The notes: a model not told the origin generated them from the letters alone. Shown: positions 1 to 6,442, counted from the first letter of the stretch. The stretch: DNA of 8,375 nucleotides from an uncultured Anaerosacchariphilus sp. (GCA_934373375.1 CAKROP010000073.1:1-8375); one strand, 5' to 3'. Numbers and translations are program-made.

Positions 1-535
1 CTTCTGAAGCCTCCGGCTCTTCCCAGGTATTCCAGAACAATACGTCTTCCATGGCCTTTCGCTTCGGCTCCCGTGGTTCTGCCGCCGGCCAGCCTACAGA
101 AATCAGGATTTCCAACCGCATCGTATCCGGCAGCTTCAAAAGCTTATGCACTGCCTTATCATTATAGCTTTTGATGGCGCAGGTACCCAGCCCCAGATCC
201 GTGGCCTTCAGCATCAGATTCTCCGCCGCCATGGCCGCGTCCATCATCAGGCCGTAGACAAGACTGTTCTTGCTTCCCCGGCGCTCCGCTTCCGCCAGAT
301 CGCTTGCGATGGCGATAATGACCGGCGGCTTTCCGGAAAGTCCGGGACTGAAGGAGTCGATGTCCCGCACCAGCTCCGGATCATCTGCCACAAAGAAGCG
401 CCAGGCCTGCAGATTGCTGGCTGTGGGGGCCAGAGCGGCCTCTCTTATAAGCTCTGTCAGTATTTCCCTGGAAACCGGTTTGTCCGAGAATTTTCGGATA
501 CTTCTTCGTTTTTCGATGACTTCTGTCAATTCCAT
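1..535 (-). CDS. Nitroreductase family FMN protein, C-terminus cut by left edge
   Basis: Translating the minus strand from the ATG at 533-535 gives 178 codons with no stop before the window edge. The family uses FMN and NAD(P)H to reduce nitro groups, quinones or other electron-poor substrates in the cytoplasm. The N-terminal RRSIRKF (residues 10-16) and APTASNLQAWRF (36-47) are typical FMN-phosphate and isoalloxazine contact regions. GLGTC (115-119) followed by the late VGWP (147-150) match the usual order of small nitroreductases. These proteins are commonly 170-200 residues, so nearly the whole gene is present. The start is backed by AGGAGG at 544-549 (read on the minus strand), 8 bases upstream. 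It lies 89 bases downstream of the AEC permease gene on the same strand, so the two may share a transcript. The family assignment is firm; the substrate is unknown. Confidence 0.94.
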   Translation of the reverse strand, partial: MELTEVIEKRRSIRKFSDKPVSREILTELIREAALAPTASNLQAWRFFVADDPELVRDIDSFSPGLSGKPPVIIAIASDLAEAERRGSKNSLVYGLMMDAAMAAENLMLKATDLGLGTCAIKSYNDKAVHKLLKLPDTMRLEILISVGWPAAEPREPKRKAMEDVLFWNTWEEPEASE

Positions 536-624
536 ATGATTTTCCTCCTATATACAAGCGCTTCCGTTTTCGCGTGTGCCGCCCGGATGAGGCGCTTTCT
601 TCCTATGAATATGTGCGTATGCTT
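536..624 (-). other. Short spacer between permease and nitroreductase genes
   Basis: Apart from the nitroreductase ribosome binding site (544-549), the visible structure is a 6-bp inverted pair, AAGCGC at 556-561 and GCGCTT at 592-597. Read on the minus strand it is followed only by TTGTATAT, which is a poor U-tract, and the 30-base loop is large. I see no convincing promoter. This fits simple read-through from the permease gene, but a weak terminator cannot be excluded. Confidence 0.4.
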
Positions 625-1575
625 TTACCGAAACAGCGCCGAGGTCAGAAACAGCAGCGGAATCGTCACCATACAGCAGATGGTCGTCACAAAGACTGCT
701 GTGGAAGCATAGTCCTCGTCAAGCCCATACTGACCCGCTATCATACAGCTGGTGGTCATGGACGGCGCTCCCGCAATCAGCATCAGCACCACCCGCTCGG
801 TCTCCGGCAGAATCGGCCCGGTCAGAATGTAAATCAGAAGCGGCACTGCGTAGAGCTTGGTCAGCACCAGCATCCACAGGGTTTTCAGGCAGTGCAGACT
901 TCCTTTTTTCAGGAAGCAGATGGTGCAGCCCACATAGATAAGTCCCAGGCTGTAGCTGATATTTCCCACATTGGTGCAGACCTCCAGCACCGGGCCGGGC
1001 AGGGTCACCGACAGGGAATTCAGGGTCAGAATCAGCACGATGGAAACCAGAATCGGGTTAAACAGCCGTTTCGCCAGAATCCGATACCAGGGCTCGCTGT
1101 CCTTCTCGACGCCCCGGGTGAAAAAATAGAGTCCCAGAGTCCAGACCATCATGGTGTCAATGGCCGAGCAGATGGGAATGTACTGCTGTCCGTTCTCCGG
1201 CGTGTACAGGGCCATCAGGATCGGGATGACCACAAAGCCGTAATTGCCGCCGACCATACAGCCCACATGCACATTTGAAGTGGTGGGGCGTATTCCGGCC
1301 AGCCTTACGCACAGAAGTCCCACAGCGGCCAGCAGCACATATCCGGCCATCTGGCAGAGCACGATACCATGGAAGCCTGCCAGATCGCCCCAGGTGGTTC
1401 CCCGCTGATACAGAAGCGATACGGTCAGACAGGGCAATACCACTTTAATCAGGAATGCCGACAGAGACGGCAGACAGCTTTTGGGGAAAATTCCCAATTT
1501 TGAAATCGTGAAGCCTAAAGCAATCAGCAGGAAAAAGCTGACGAGCTTGGGCGCTATGATAATAAAGTAATCCAT
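625..1575 (-). CDS. AEC (auxin efflux carrier) family permease
   Basis: This is a 316-residue, very hydrophobic protein of the length usual for bacterial AEC-family (Mem_trans) carriers, which have about ten membrane spans in two inverted halves. Characterised bacterial relatives move carboxylates such as malonate or malate, but most are unassigned. Family-like features are the asparagine-glycine motif NYGFVVIPI (residues 111-119) in the first half and the closing AGAPSMTTS (268-276) with GQYGLDEDYAST (281-292) in the second. A charged loop, RGVEKDSEPWYR (154-165), separates the halves. The ATG at 1573-1575 has an AGGA core at 1585-1588, 9 bases upstream, so its translation signal is weaker than those of the enzyme genes. 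It lies downstream of the OPT transporter on the same strand but beyond that gene's terminator. It could export a product of the neighbouring pathway; this is inference from position only. Confidence 0.93.
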   Translation of the reverse strand: MDYFIIIAPKLVSFFLLIALGFTISKLGIFPKSCLPSLSAFLIKVVLPCLTVSLLYQRGTTWGDLAGFHGIVLCQMAGYVLLAAVGLLCVRLAGIRPTTSNVHVGCMVGGNYGFVVIPILMALYTPENGQQYIPICSAIDTMMVWTLGLYFFTRGVEKDSEPWYRILAKRLFNPILVSIVLILTLNSLSVTLPGPVLEVCTNVGNISYSLGLIYVGCTICFLKKGSLHCLKTLWMLVLTKLYAVPLLIYILTGPILPETERVVLMLIAGAPSMTTSCMIAGQYGLDEDYASTAVFVTTICCMVTIPLLFLTSALFR

Positions 1576-1731
1576 GTTTTAAGTTCCTCGCAAATAACCC
1601 TCCATTTACCTACAGGACCTGCCACCGGCAGCTCCTTACGGCTACTTCGTAACAGAAAAGGGAATCCCATCCGACCTGCGGACTGGATTCCCCATTTTCT
1701 ATAACTCAGGCTTTTCCTTATGTAACGCCTA
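1576..1731. other. Intergenic region between OPT and AEC genes
   Basis: This 156-base gap contains the terminator listed separately (1654-1700). Closer to the AEC gene there is a small CTGCC/GGCAG hairpin with a three-base loop (roughly 1621-1633). I found no convincing -35/-10 pair for the AEC gene after the terminator, so that gene may rely on read-through or on a promoter too weak to recognise by eye. Confidence 0.4.
1654..1700 (-). terminator. Intrinsic terminator after the OPT transporter gene
   Basis: GGGAATCC (1660-1667) pairs perfectly with GGATTCCC (1685-1692). The pairing resumes outside a two-base bulge as AGAAAA (1654-1659) with TTTTCT (1695-1700), and a short TCCG/CGGA pair (1670-1673, 1679-1682) closes the top. 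Read on the minus strand the stem is followed by TTTTCTGTT. It starts about 30 bases after the OPT stop codon, as expected for a Rho-independent terminator. The AT flanks are symmetrical, but no gene enters from the other side. Confidence 0.8.
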
Positions 1732-3414
1732 TCAGTCTTTCTTTCCTACCAGTCCCAGAGTAGCGGTGAAGAAGCTGTAGATGGCAGCTCCTGCCAGTGC
1801 GCCTGCACCCAGGATGTTGAGGGTCTGCTCGTTCTCTTTGTTGGCACGGACAGCAACCAGACGGATAATCAGACCGGCCGCGATGGTCAGACCGTTGATG
1901 ATGTTACCTACCAGAAGTCCGGTAGCGAACAGGATACCCAGCTGACGCTTTCCGCCAAGAAGCTGGATGATAGCGCCCGGGATAGCCCAGATGAGAAGCC
2001 ATTTCGCGATCTCTCCGCTTGCTCCCGCGTCAATGGTAGCCACGAAGGTATTGGATACTGCTACGAACAGTCCCTGTCCGAAGTACTTGTTCGCGAAGAA
2101 GGCAACCATTACAAACGCTACGGCAAAGCCCATAAGCTCTGCAAAATACTGCTGCTTGCGTCCCTCTTTCTCCAGCTCCGGATTTGCTCCGTTTCCTCTT
2201 AAGATGTAGCCGCACTTTAAGTCGTACGCCATATCAGAGAAGCAGGGGCCGGTGGCTGCAGTAAAGCCTACCAGCAGGCCAAGAGCCAGTGCCGGGAAGC
2301 CAAGAAGCATGCCGACAATCAGGAAAATCAGGGCTGTCGCGAAGCCCGGGAACCATCCGGAATACATGGCGGAGATACCTACGATCAGCTCGGACGCCTC
2401 CGCTGCGAATGCTGCGAAGATCAGCCAGAGGATGAACTGCGGTACGCTCATCTGTGTGATGATGCCGCCTACGACTGCCAGAAACAGAGCGATCACCAGG
2501 TATGCGCCGAAGCCCACGCCCAGGGTCTTCTTCATATGCTCGTTGCTTACCACATTGGTGGTATCCACTGCCTTGGTACCCTTGCTCTTCTTGAACAGGG
2601 CGATCCCGCACTGTACCAGGGAAATGATACCGGCGCCGATCATAACGCCGTGCGCCATATACTGCAGCGGAAGGTGGTCTGTATATACAAAGCTCTCGCC
2701 AAATGCATTGGTTACGAAATTAAACGCGTGTCCGAAGATGGAGAAGGAGAAGCCGTTTACCTTCAGGACGCCGATCACCAGGGAACCTGCTGCCAGAGCG
2801 GCCATGGCTCCGAAATCACCAAACCAGGATACTCCCAGAAGGTCCATGGGAAGGCCTGCGATCTTACCTACCCAGCCAAGACCGATACCGACCAGAAGAA
2901 GGACTGCCTTCTTGCCTTTCTCGATAACTGCCATGATGGAATCTGCCGCTGCCACTCCGGGCGGCCATGCGCCTTCTGCCGGGAACATCTCAGAGCCGAA
3001 GCAGTTGTAAAGGATCGTGGCGTCTACGCAGGTAGCCAGCATCACGCCGATCAGCATGGGGAACATCAGCTCCGGATATCCCATGATAACCGGAATACCA
3101 ATCGGAAGAATCATGCAGTTCGCAGCGGAGAATGTAGCTGCGGAAATGGATGTCTGCAGCAGATTCTGTCTGTGAATGCTGCGGTACTTTCTTAAGAAAG
3201 CCACCGGAATTCTGGAAAGGAGAATGGCAAACAGTGCTCCGATGATGGAGGTGTTCGGGGTTACTCCTGTACGGACAATCAGCTCCAGGCCGATGATACA
3301 TCCTACGACTGCAAGGGGAAGTCCCAGAATCATTACCTGGGGATCCCACGCCTTCGGATGCTCGGCTGCGGAAATCGACTGCTGTTTTTTCAGTTCAGGA
3401 TTTTCATTTGTCAT
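1732..3414 (-). CDS. OPT/YSL family oligopeptide (or metal-chelate) transporter
   Basis: This 560-residue polytopic membrane protein belongs to the OPT family, proton-coupled importers of small peptides, modified peptides or, in the YSL branch, metal-chelate complexes. A short soluble N-terminus (1-24) precedes many hydrophobic spans. Characteristic stretches are RIPVAFLRKYRSIHRQN (68-84) running into LLQTSISAATF (85-95), SEMFPAEGAWPPG (141-153), EASELIVGISAMYSGW (339-354), and TAATGPCFSDMAYDLKCGY (385-403), which carries the family's acidic D-L-K-x-G signature, then the QQYFAE helix (421-426). The length fits a prokaryotic member. The ATG at 3412-3414 has AAGGA about 10 bases upstream. It is transcribed away from the DUF1177-AroM-M29-racemase-DUF917 genes from the shared intergenic region, which points to joint control and suggests it brings in their substrate. 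The family call is firm; the cargo is not determined. Confidence 0.95.
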   Translation of the reverse strand: MTNENPELKKQQSISAAEHPKAWDPQVMILGLPLAVVGCIIGLELIVRTGVTPNTSIIGALFAILLSRIPVAFLRKYRSIHRQNLLQTSISAATFSAANCMILPIGIPVIMGYPELMFPMLIGVMLATCVDATILYNCFGSEMFPAEGAWPPGVAAADSIMAVIEKGKKAVLLLVGIGLGWVGKIAGLPMDLLGVSWFGDFGAMAALAAGSLVIGVLKVNGFSFSIFGHAFNFVTNAFGESFVYTDHLPLQYMAHGVMIGAGIISLVQCGIALFKKSKGTKAVDTTNVVSNEHMKKTLGVGFGAYLVIALFLAVVGGIITQMSVPQFILWLIFAAFAAEASELIVGISAMYSGWFPGFATALIFLIVGMLLGFPALALGLLVGFTAATGPCFSDMAYDLKCGYILRGNGANPELEKEGRKQQYFAELMGFAVAFVMVAFFANKYFGQGLFVAVSNTFVATIDAGASGEIAKWLLIWAIPGAIIQLLGGKRQLGILFATGLLVGNIINGLTIAAGLIIRLVAVRANKENEQTLNILGAGALAGAAIYSFFTATLGLVGKKD

Positions 3415-3440
3415 ATTATCAGCTTCCTTTCTAATACAAA

Positions 3441-3482
3441 AGCTATGATACAGGCATCCCGTTCCTATGCCCGTTCATAGCT
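3441..3482 (-). promoter_or_regulatory. Leader hairpin of the OPT gene, attenuator-like
   Basis: In the roughly 75-base leader predicted for the OPT mRNA, AGCTATGA (minus strand, 3482-3475) pairs perfectly with TCATAGCT (3448-3441). An inner GGCAT/ATGCC stem (3471-3467 with 3457-3453) sits on top, separated by a small internal loop. On the minus strand the stem runs straight into TTTTGTATT, the form of an intrinsic terminator, and lies before the ribosome binding site. A competing pairing AGCTT/AAGCT (about 3444-3440 with 3425-3421) would use part of the same 3' arm and loop out the Shine-Dalgarno. The structures are seen in the sequence; the regulatory role is inferred. Confidence 0.55.
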
Positions 3483-3495
3483 CGTGATGTCTTTT

Positions 3496-3524
3496 ATCAT
3501 ACCCCCACTTTCCAGCTGTGTCAA
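3496..3524 (-). promoter_or_regulatory. Strong sigma-A promoter for the OPT transporter
   Basis: On the minus strand a perfect TTGACA (-35, 3524-3519) is followed by a 17-base spacer and TATGAT (-10, 3501-3496), five of six matches to TATAAT. The start point would fall near 3489, giving a leader of about 75 bases before the ATG at 3414. This is the best promoter in the window. Because the core elements are so close to consensus, regulation is more likely by repression or attenuation than by an activator. Confidence 0.87.
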
Positions 3525-3529
3525 GCTAA

Positions 3530-3557
3530 AGTATTAATGTTTCTTAAACTTTCTTAA
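3530..3557. repeat. Phased TTAA repeats between the divergent promoters
   Basis: TTTCTTAA occurs at 3540-3547 and again at 3550-3557, exactly one helical turn (10 bp) apart. A third TTAA at 3534-3537 keeps the same phase, with a partly matching copy around it (5 of 8 bases). The tract lies just upstream of the OPT -35 and about 45 bp upstream of the rightward -35. It may be a tandem operator or a curved AT-rich element. No regulator gene is present in the window to match it. Confidence 0.4.
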
Positions 3558-3601
3558 TTTTTTGTGAATTTTCGGGAAATTTGCCTTTTTCCCCAAAACA
3601 G

Positions 3602-3630
3602 TTGCTTTTCCATAGGAAATGAGGTATGAT
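3602..3630 (+). promoter_or_regulatory. Sigma-A promoter for the DUF1177-led gene run
   Basis: TTGCTT (-35, 3602-3607), a 17-base spacer and TATGAT (-10, 3625-3630) face right. The -10 matches five of six consensus bases, the -35 three of six, so this promoter looks weaker than the opposing one. A start near 3637 leaves a leader of about 29 bases, with AGGAGG at 3653-3658 and the ATG at 3666. The upstream DNA is AT-rich and could help polymerase binding. Confidence 0.75.
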
Positions 3631-3665
3631 CTATCTGAATATAAATCACTTTAGGAGGAAACACC

Positions 3666-4604
3666 ATGCTTATTAAACAGGTTATGGAAGTATTCGACGT
3701 ACTTGACAGCAGTACGGTAGACGGCGCGGCTGTTAAAAAATATCTGCAGTCCGTAAATCCCGAGGCCAACGTGGAAGTCTATCCGCTGGAAGGACCGAAG
3801 GGCAGCACCGATATGGTAAAGGTCCGCATCCCGGGTACCAACGGTAAGTCCAAGGGCGGCTCCGCTCCGACTATCGGTCTTCTGGGACGTCTGGGCGGCA
3901 TCGGCGCGCGTCCGGAGATGATCGGCTTCGTATCCGACGGCGACGGCGCGCTCTGCGCTCTGGCTGTAGCAGCCAAGCTTCTGGATATGCAGACCAAGGG
4001 CGATTACCTGGAGGGCGACGTATTCGTCTCCACACAGATCTGCCCCCATGCTCCGACTGCTCCCCACAAGCCGGTTCCCTTCATGGGCTCCCCGGTGGAG
4101 ATGTCCCAGGTTAATAAGGAAGAGGTCAGCCCCGAGCTGGACGCTATCCTGACTGTAGACACCACCAAGGGCAACCGTGTCATCAATACCAGAGGCTTCG
4201 CTATCTCCAACACCGTAAAAGAGGGCTGGATCCTTCGCGTATCCGAGGATCTGCTGGAGATCATGCAGCGTACCACCGGCCAGCTGCCCTACGTATTCCC
4301 GCTCAGCATGCAGGATATCACACCTTACGGCAATGACGTATATCACCTGAACAGCATCCTGCAGCCCTGCACCGCTACCAAGGCGCCGGTCGTAGGCGTG
4401 GCTATCACCACCGAGACCATGGTTCCGGGCTGTGCTACAGGCTCCAGCCACTTCGCAGACGTGGAAGAGGCAGCACGCTACATGATGGAGGTTGCCAAGT
4501 CCTTCGGCCGCGGCGAGGCAAGCTTCTACGATGAGAAGGAGTATGAACGTCTGGTGAAGCTGTACGGCAGAATGGATCAGCTTCAGACTCTCGGAAACGA
4601 ATAA
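3666..4604 (+). CDS. DUF1177 family protein
   Basis: This 312-residue soluble protein has no signal peptide or membrane segment. It matches what I know of the DUF1177 family along its whole length: TVDGAAV (17-23), GKSKGGSAPTIGLLGRLGG (60-78), ARPEMIGFVSDGDGA (81-95), QICPHAPTAPHKPVPFMGSP (124-143), VDTTKGN (164-170), QDITPYGN (216-223) and VPGCATG (253-259). The biochemical role of the family is not known to me. The clustered acidic, histidine and cysteine residues (D91, D93, C126, H128, H134, D165, C256) suggest metal or substrate binding. The layout of a glycine-rich segment, an SDxDG helix and a DTT strand is loosely like M20/M42-type metallopeptidases, but that is a guess. AGGAGG lies 7 bases before the ATG. 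It heads the run divergent from the OPT transporter and has its own promoter and a following hairpin, so it may be expressed more highly than the genes after it. Confidence 0.9.
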   Translation: MLIKQVMEVFDVLDSSTVDGAAVKKYLQSVNPEANVEVYPLEGPKGSTDMVKVRIPGTNGKSKGGSAPTIGLLGRLGGIGARPEMIGFVSDGDGALCALAVAAKLLDMQTKGDYLEGDVFVSTQICPHAPTAPHKPVPFMGSPVEMSQVNKEEVSPELDAILTVDTTKGNRVINTRGFAISNTVKEGWILRVSEDLLEIMQRTTGQLPYVFPLSMQDITPYGNDVYHLNSILQPCTATKAPVVGVAITTETMVPGCATGSSHFADVEEAARYMMEVAKSFGRGEASFYDEKEYERLVKLYGRMDQLQTLGNE

Positions 4605-4622
4605 ATTATTTTGCACGCAAGG

Positions 4623-4653
4623 AGGCGGCCGCATACTCTGCGGCTGCCTTTCT
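4623..4653 (+). terminator. Terminator-like hairpin after DUF1177 gene
   Basis: AGGCGGCCGCA (4623-4633) pairs with TGCGGCTGCCT (4639-4649), eleven pairs including one G-U, around a five-base loop. It is followed by TTTCTTCTGT. The stem begins 18 bases past the DUF1177 stop and lies within the 124-base gap before the AroM gene. I found no clear promoter between this hairpin and AroM, so it probably acts as a partial terminator that lowers, but does not abolish, transcription of the downstream genes. Confidence 0.7.
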
Positions 4654-4692
4654 TCTGTAATAGAGAATTTCCCTGGAATCTCCTGTTACAGA
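4654..4692 (+). repeat. Second inverted repeat in the DUF1177-AroM gap
   Basis: TCTGTAA (4654-4660) pairs with TTACAGA (4686-4692), with a further GAGA/TCTC pair inside. It overlaps the U-tract of the preceding hairpin, so the two structures may compete or stack. It could protect the 5' end of a processed AroM-M29-racemase-DUF917 mRNA. The pairing is seen; the function is inferred. Confidence 0.4.
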
Positions 4693-4728
4693 ACCATTTA
4701 TCACATTTTATTCAGAAAGGATGATCTT

Positions 4729-5403
4729 ATGAAAATTGGAGCAATCACCATCGGACAGGCCCCCCGTGTGGACGTAACCTGCGATATTATGGATATCTTC
4801 GGCGGCAAGATCGAGCTGCTGCAGCGCGGCGGCCTGGACGGCCTGACCCGGGAGGAGATCGAGAAGTTCAAGCCTGAAGGCGACGACTATGTGCTGGTAT
4901 CCCGTCTCACCGACGGTTCTTCCGTCACCTTTGCTGAGAAATACATCCTGGGCAATCTTCAGAAGGGCATCGACGATCTGGAGGCTGCAGGCGTGAAGCT
5001 TATCATGGTATTCTGTACCGGAAGCTTTCCGGAAAGTCTGACCTCCCATGTTCCCATGGTCTTCCCCTGCGACATTCTGCATAAGGTAGTGCCCCTTCTG
5101 ACCCGCACCTCCCATATCGCCGCTGTCACACCGTCTCCGCTCCAGTTAGAGCAGAATAACCAAAAATGGAGCGGCTATGTGAAAGAGTGTACCAGCGTGG
5201 CTGCTTCCCCCTACGGTGAGTGGCCGGATCTGGAAAAGGCAGCCGAGGAAATCAGCAAAATGGACGACGTGGATCTGGTCGTTCTGGACTGCATCGGCTT
5301 CACCCAGAAGATGAAGGAAATGTTCGCCGAAAAGACCGGCAAGACCGTGGTTCTGCCCCGTACGCTGCTGGCCCGGGTGATCTCGGAGGTCACCGATATC
5401 TAA
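4729..5403 (+). CDS. AroM family protein (Asp/Glu racemase-like fold)
   Basis: This 224-residue cytoplasmic protein agrees with the AroM family, named after the Escherichia coli aroL-yaiA-aroM operon gene of unknown function. The N-terminal IGAITIGQAPR (3-13), the central strand LIMVFCTGSFPE (91-102) and the C-terminal VDLVVLDCIGFTQKMKE (181-197) are the landmarks. The last motif is close to the second active-site segment of Asp/Glu racemases, and both cysteine positions of that superfamily are occupied (C96 and C188). It could therefore be a catalytic racemase- or isomerase-like enzyme; this is inference, since AroM has no proven reaction that I know of. The start has AAAGGA at 4716-4721, 7 bases upstream. 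An aromatic-pathway role is not supported here, as no aro genes are nearby. It lies in the presumed catabolic run between DUF1177 and the M29-like gene. Confidence 0.91.
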   Translation: MKIGAITIGQAPRVDVTCDIMDIFGGKIELLQRGGLDGLTREEIEKFKPEGDDYVLVSRLTDGSSVTFAEKYILGNLQKGIDDLEAAGVKLIMVFCTGSFPESLTSHVPMVFPCDILHKVVPLLTRTSHIAAVTPSPLQLEQNNQKWSGYVKECTSVAASPYGEWPDLEKAAEEISKMDDVDLVVLDCIGFTQKMKEMFAEKTGKTVVLPRTLLARVISEVTDI

Positions 5404-5478
5404 CGGATCGTATCTGACTTTTAAGTATCTGATTTTTTAATAAGTAATGATTTTGCATCGAAACAAAGGAGTATAGAA
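5404..5478 (+). other. Spacer before the M29-like gene
   Basis: This 75-base AT-rich spacer holds an 8-base direct repeat, GTATCTGA (at about 5408-5415 and 5423-5430), each copy followed by a T-run, and ends with the ribosome binding site AAAGGAG (5465-5471) 7 bases before the ATG. There is no hairpin of note and no convincing promoter, so the AroM and M29-like genes are probably co-transcribed. Confidence 0.4.
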
Positions 5479-6420
5479 ATGGAACTGAAAGAAATCGCAA
5501 AAAATGTCATGGTATCCTGCCTGGCGGTAAAGCCCACCGAGGACGTCCTGATCATCACCGATGACAGCCGTCTCACCATCGGAACCGCGCTCTACGAGGG
5601 CGCCAAGGAGCTTGGCTGCGAGGCTCTGCTGATGGTTATGAAGGAGCGCGAGCTCTCCGGCGAGGAGCCGCCCCGCACCGTAGCGGAGGCCATGAAGGCT
5701 GCGGATGTAGTTATCTGCCCCACCGCCAAGTCCCTGACCCACACCAACGCAAAGATCGAGGCTCAGAAGACCGGCACCCGCGTGGCTACCATGCCCGGTA
5801 TCACCGAGGAGATGTTCGGCGCAGGCGCCATGACTGCGGATTACGACGAGGTCCTGAAGCTCACCGGCAAGGTAACTGAACTCCTCACGAAAGCAAAGAA
5901 GGCTGTCATCCAGAAGGACGGCTGCACCCTGACCCTGAACCTGGATGGCCGTGACGGCGTTCCCAGCCCGGGCGTATACCGGGAAGCCGGCCAGTGCGGC
6001 AACCTGCCCTCCGGCGAGTCCTACATCGCTCCCCTGGAGGACGGCGTCAACGGTGAAATGATCGTGGACGGCTCCATGGTCGGCATCGGCAAGCTGGACG
6101 CTCCCCTGAAGTTCGTGATCAAGGACGGAAAGCTCCAGTCCATCTCCGGCGAAAAGAGCGAGATGCTGGATATCCTGCTGGCCAATGACCGGAACCGCAC
6201 CGTAGCGGAGCTGGGTATCGGCACCAATGAGGCAGCTATCCTGAACGGCATTATTCTGGAGGATGAGAAGGTATATGGCACCGTACACGTAGCCTTCGGT
6301 ACCAATACCTCCTTCGGCGGCGTCAACAAGGCAGACTGCCATATGGACGGCATCATTCTGAAGCCGACCCTGTATCTGGACGATACACTGGTAATCAAGG
6401 ATGGAGAATTCCAGATCTGA
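5479..6420 (+). CDS. M29 aminopeptidase / NicX-like metalloprotein
   Basis: This 313-residue soluble protein is related to thermophilic M29 aminopeptidases (AmpS/PepS) and to 2,5-dihydroxypyridine dioxygenase NicX. The N-terminal half (1-135) is an alpha/beta domain. The metal-site half carries GNLPSGESYIAPLE (174-187), VAELGIGTN (242-250), VYGTVHVAFGTNTSFGG (265-281) and CHMDG (287-291). E180, E244, H270, H288 and D290 stand where M29 metal ligands are expected, so a one- or two-metal site is likely. At 313 residues it is shorter than classical M29 peptidases (about 370-410). The reaction could be removal of an N-terminal residue from a small peptide, or cleavage of a ring by an iron centre. 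AAAGGAG precedes the ATG by 7 bases. The stop is 22 bases before the racemase-family start, so the two are co-transcribed. Confidence 0.87.
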   Translation: MELKEIAKNVMVSCLAVKPTEDVLIITDDSRLTIGTALYEGAKELGCEALLMVMKERELSGEEPPRTVAEAMKAADVVICPTAKSLTHTNAKIEAQKTGTRVATMPGITEEMFGAGAMTADYDEVLKLTGKVTELLTKAKKAVIQKDGCTLTLNLDGRDGVPSPGVYREAGQCGNLPSGESYIAPLEDGVNGEMIVDGSMVGIGKLDAPLKFVIKDGKLQSISGEKSEMLDILLANDRNRTVAELGIGTNEAAILNGIILEDEKVYGTVHVAFGTNTSFGGVNKADCHMDGIILKPTLYLDDTLVIKDGEFQI

Positions 6421-6430
6421 GAAAGACAAT

Positions 6431-6436
6431 GAGGTG
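6431..6436 (+). promoter_or_regulatory. Ribosome binding site fixing the racemase start
   Basis: GAGGTG lies 6 bases before the ATG at 6443. The same frame is open back to an ATG at 6401 inside the preceding gene, which would add 14 residues unlike the family, and no comparable site precedes it. The start at 6443 also places the family's first beta-strand (QVGLIRV) near the N-terminus. Confidence 0.75.
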
Positions 6437-6442
6437 ATTCGT

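Noticed and set aside
574..1278. A 234-codon plus-strand frame opposite the AEC permease gene
   Set aside because: Codon-aligned shadow; the translation is rich in H, Q and R, as is typical of antisense to a membrane protein gene.
1579..1605. A possible 8-residue leader peptide on the minus strand just before the AEC start
   Set aside because: It has no clear ribosome binding site, no run of regulatory codons and no attenuator hairpin behind it; it is likely chance.
3651..4634. A 327-codon minus-strand frame opposite the DUF1177 gene
   Set aside because: A shadow of the DUF1177 gene, which has its own promoter, AGGAGG site and full-length family match.
4721..4732. A three-codon minicistron (ATG ATC TTA TGA) overlapping the AroM start
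   Set aside because: Its ATG lies within the AroM ribosome binding region, so it has no proper spacing of its own; probably coincidental.
5404..5478. The T-rich stretch after AroM as a terminator
   Set aside because: No stable stem precedes the T-runs; only an 8-base direct repeat is present.
5437..6429. A 330-codon minus-strand frame opposite the M29-like gene
   Set aside because: Same codon-aligned shadow effect; the plus-strand gene has a strong ribosome binding site and conserved metal motifs.
6401..6442. An upstream in-frame ATG that would extend the racemase protein by 14 residues
   Set aside because: It overlaps the end of the M29-like gene, lacks a good ribosome binding site and adds a charged tail outside the family's usual start. 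The ATG at 6443 has GAGGTG in place.
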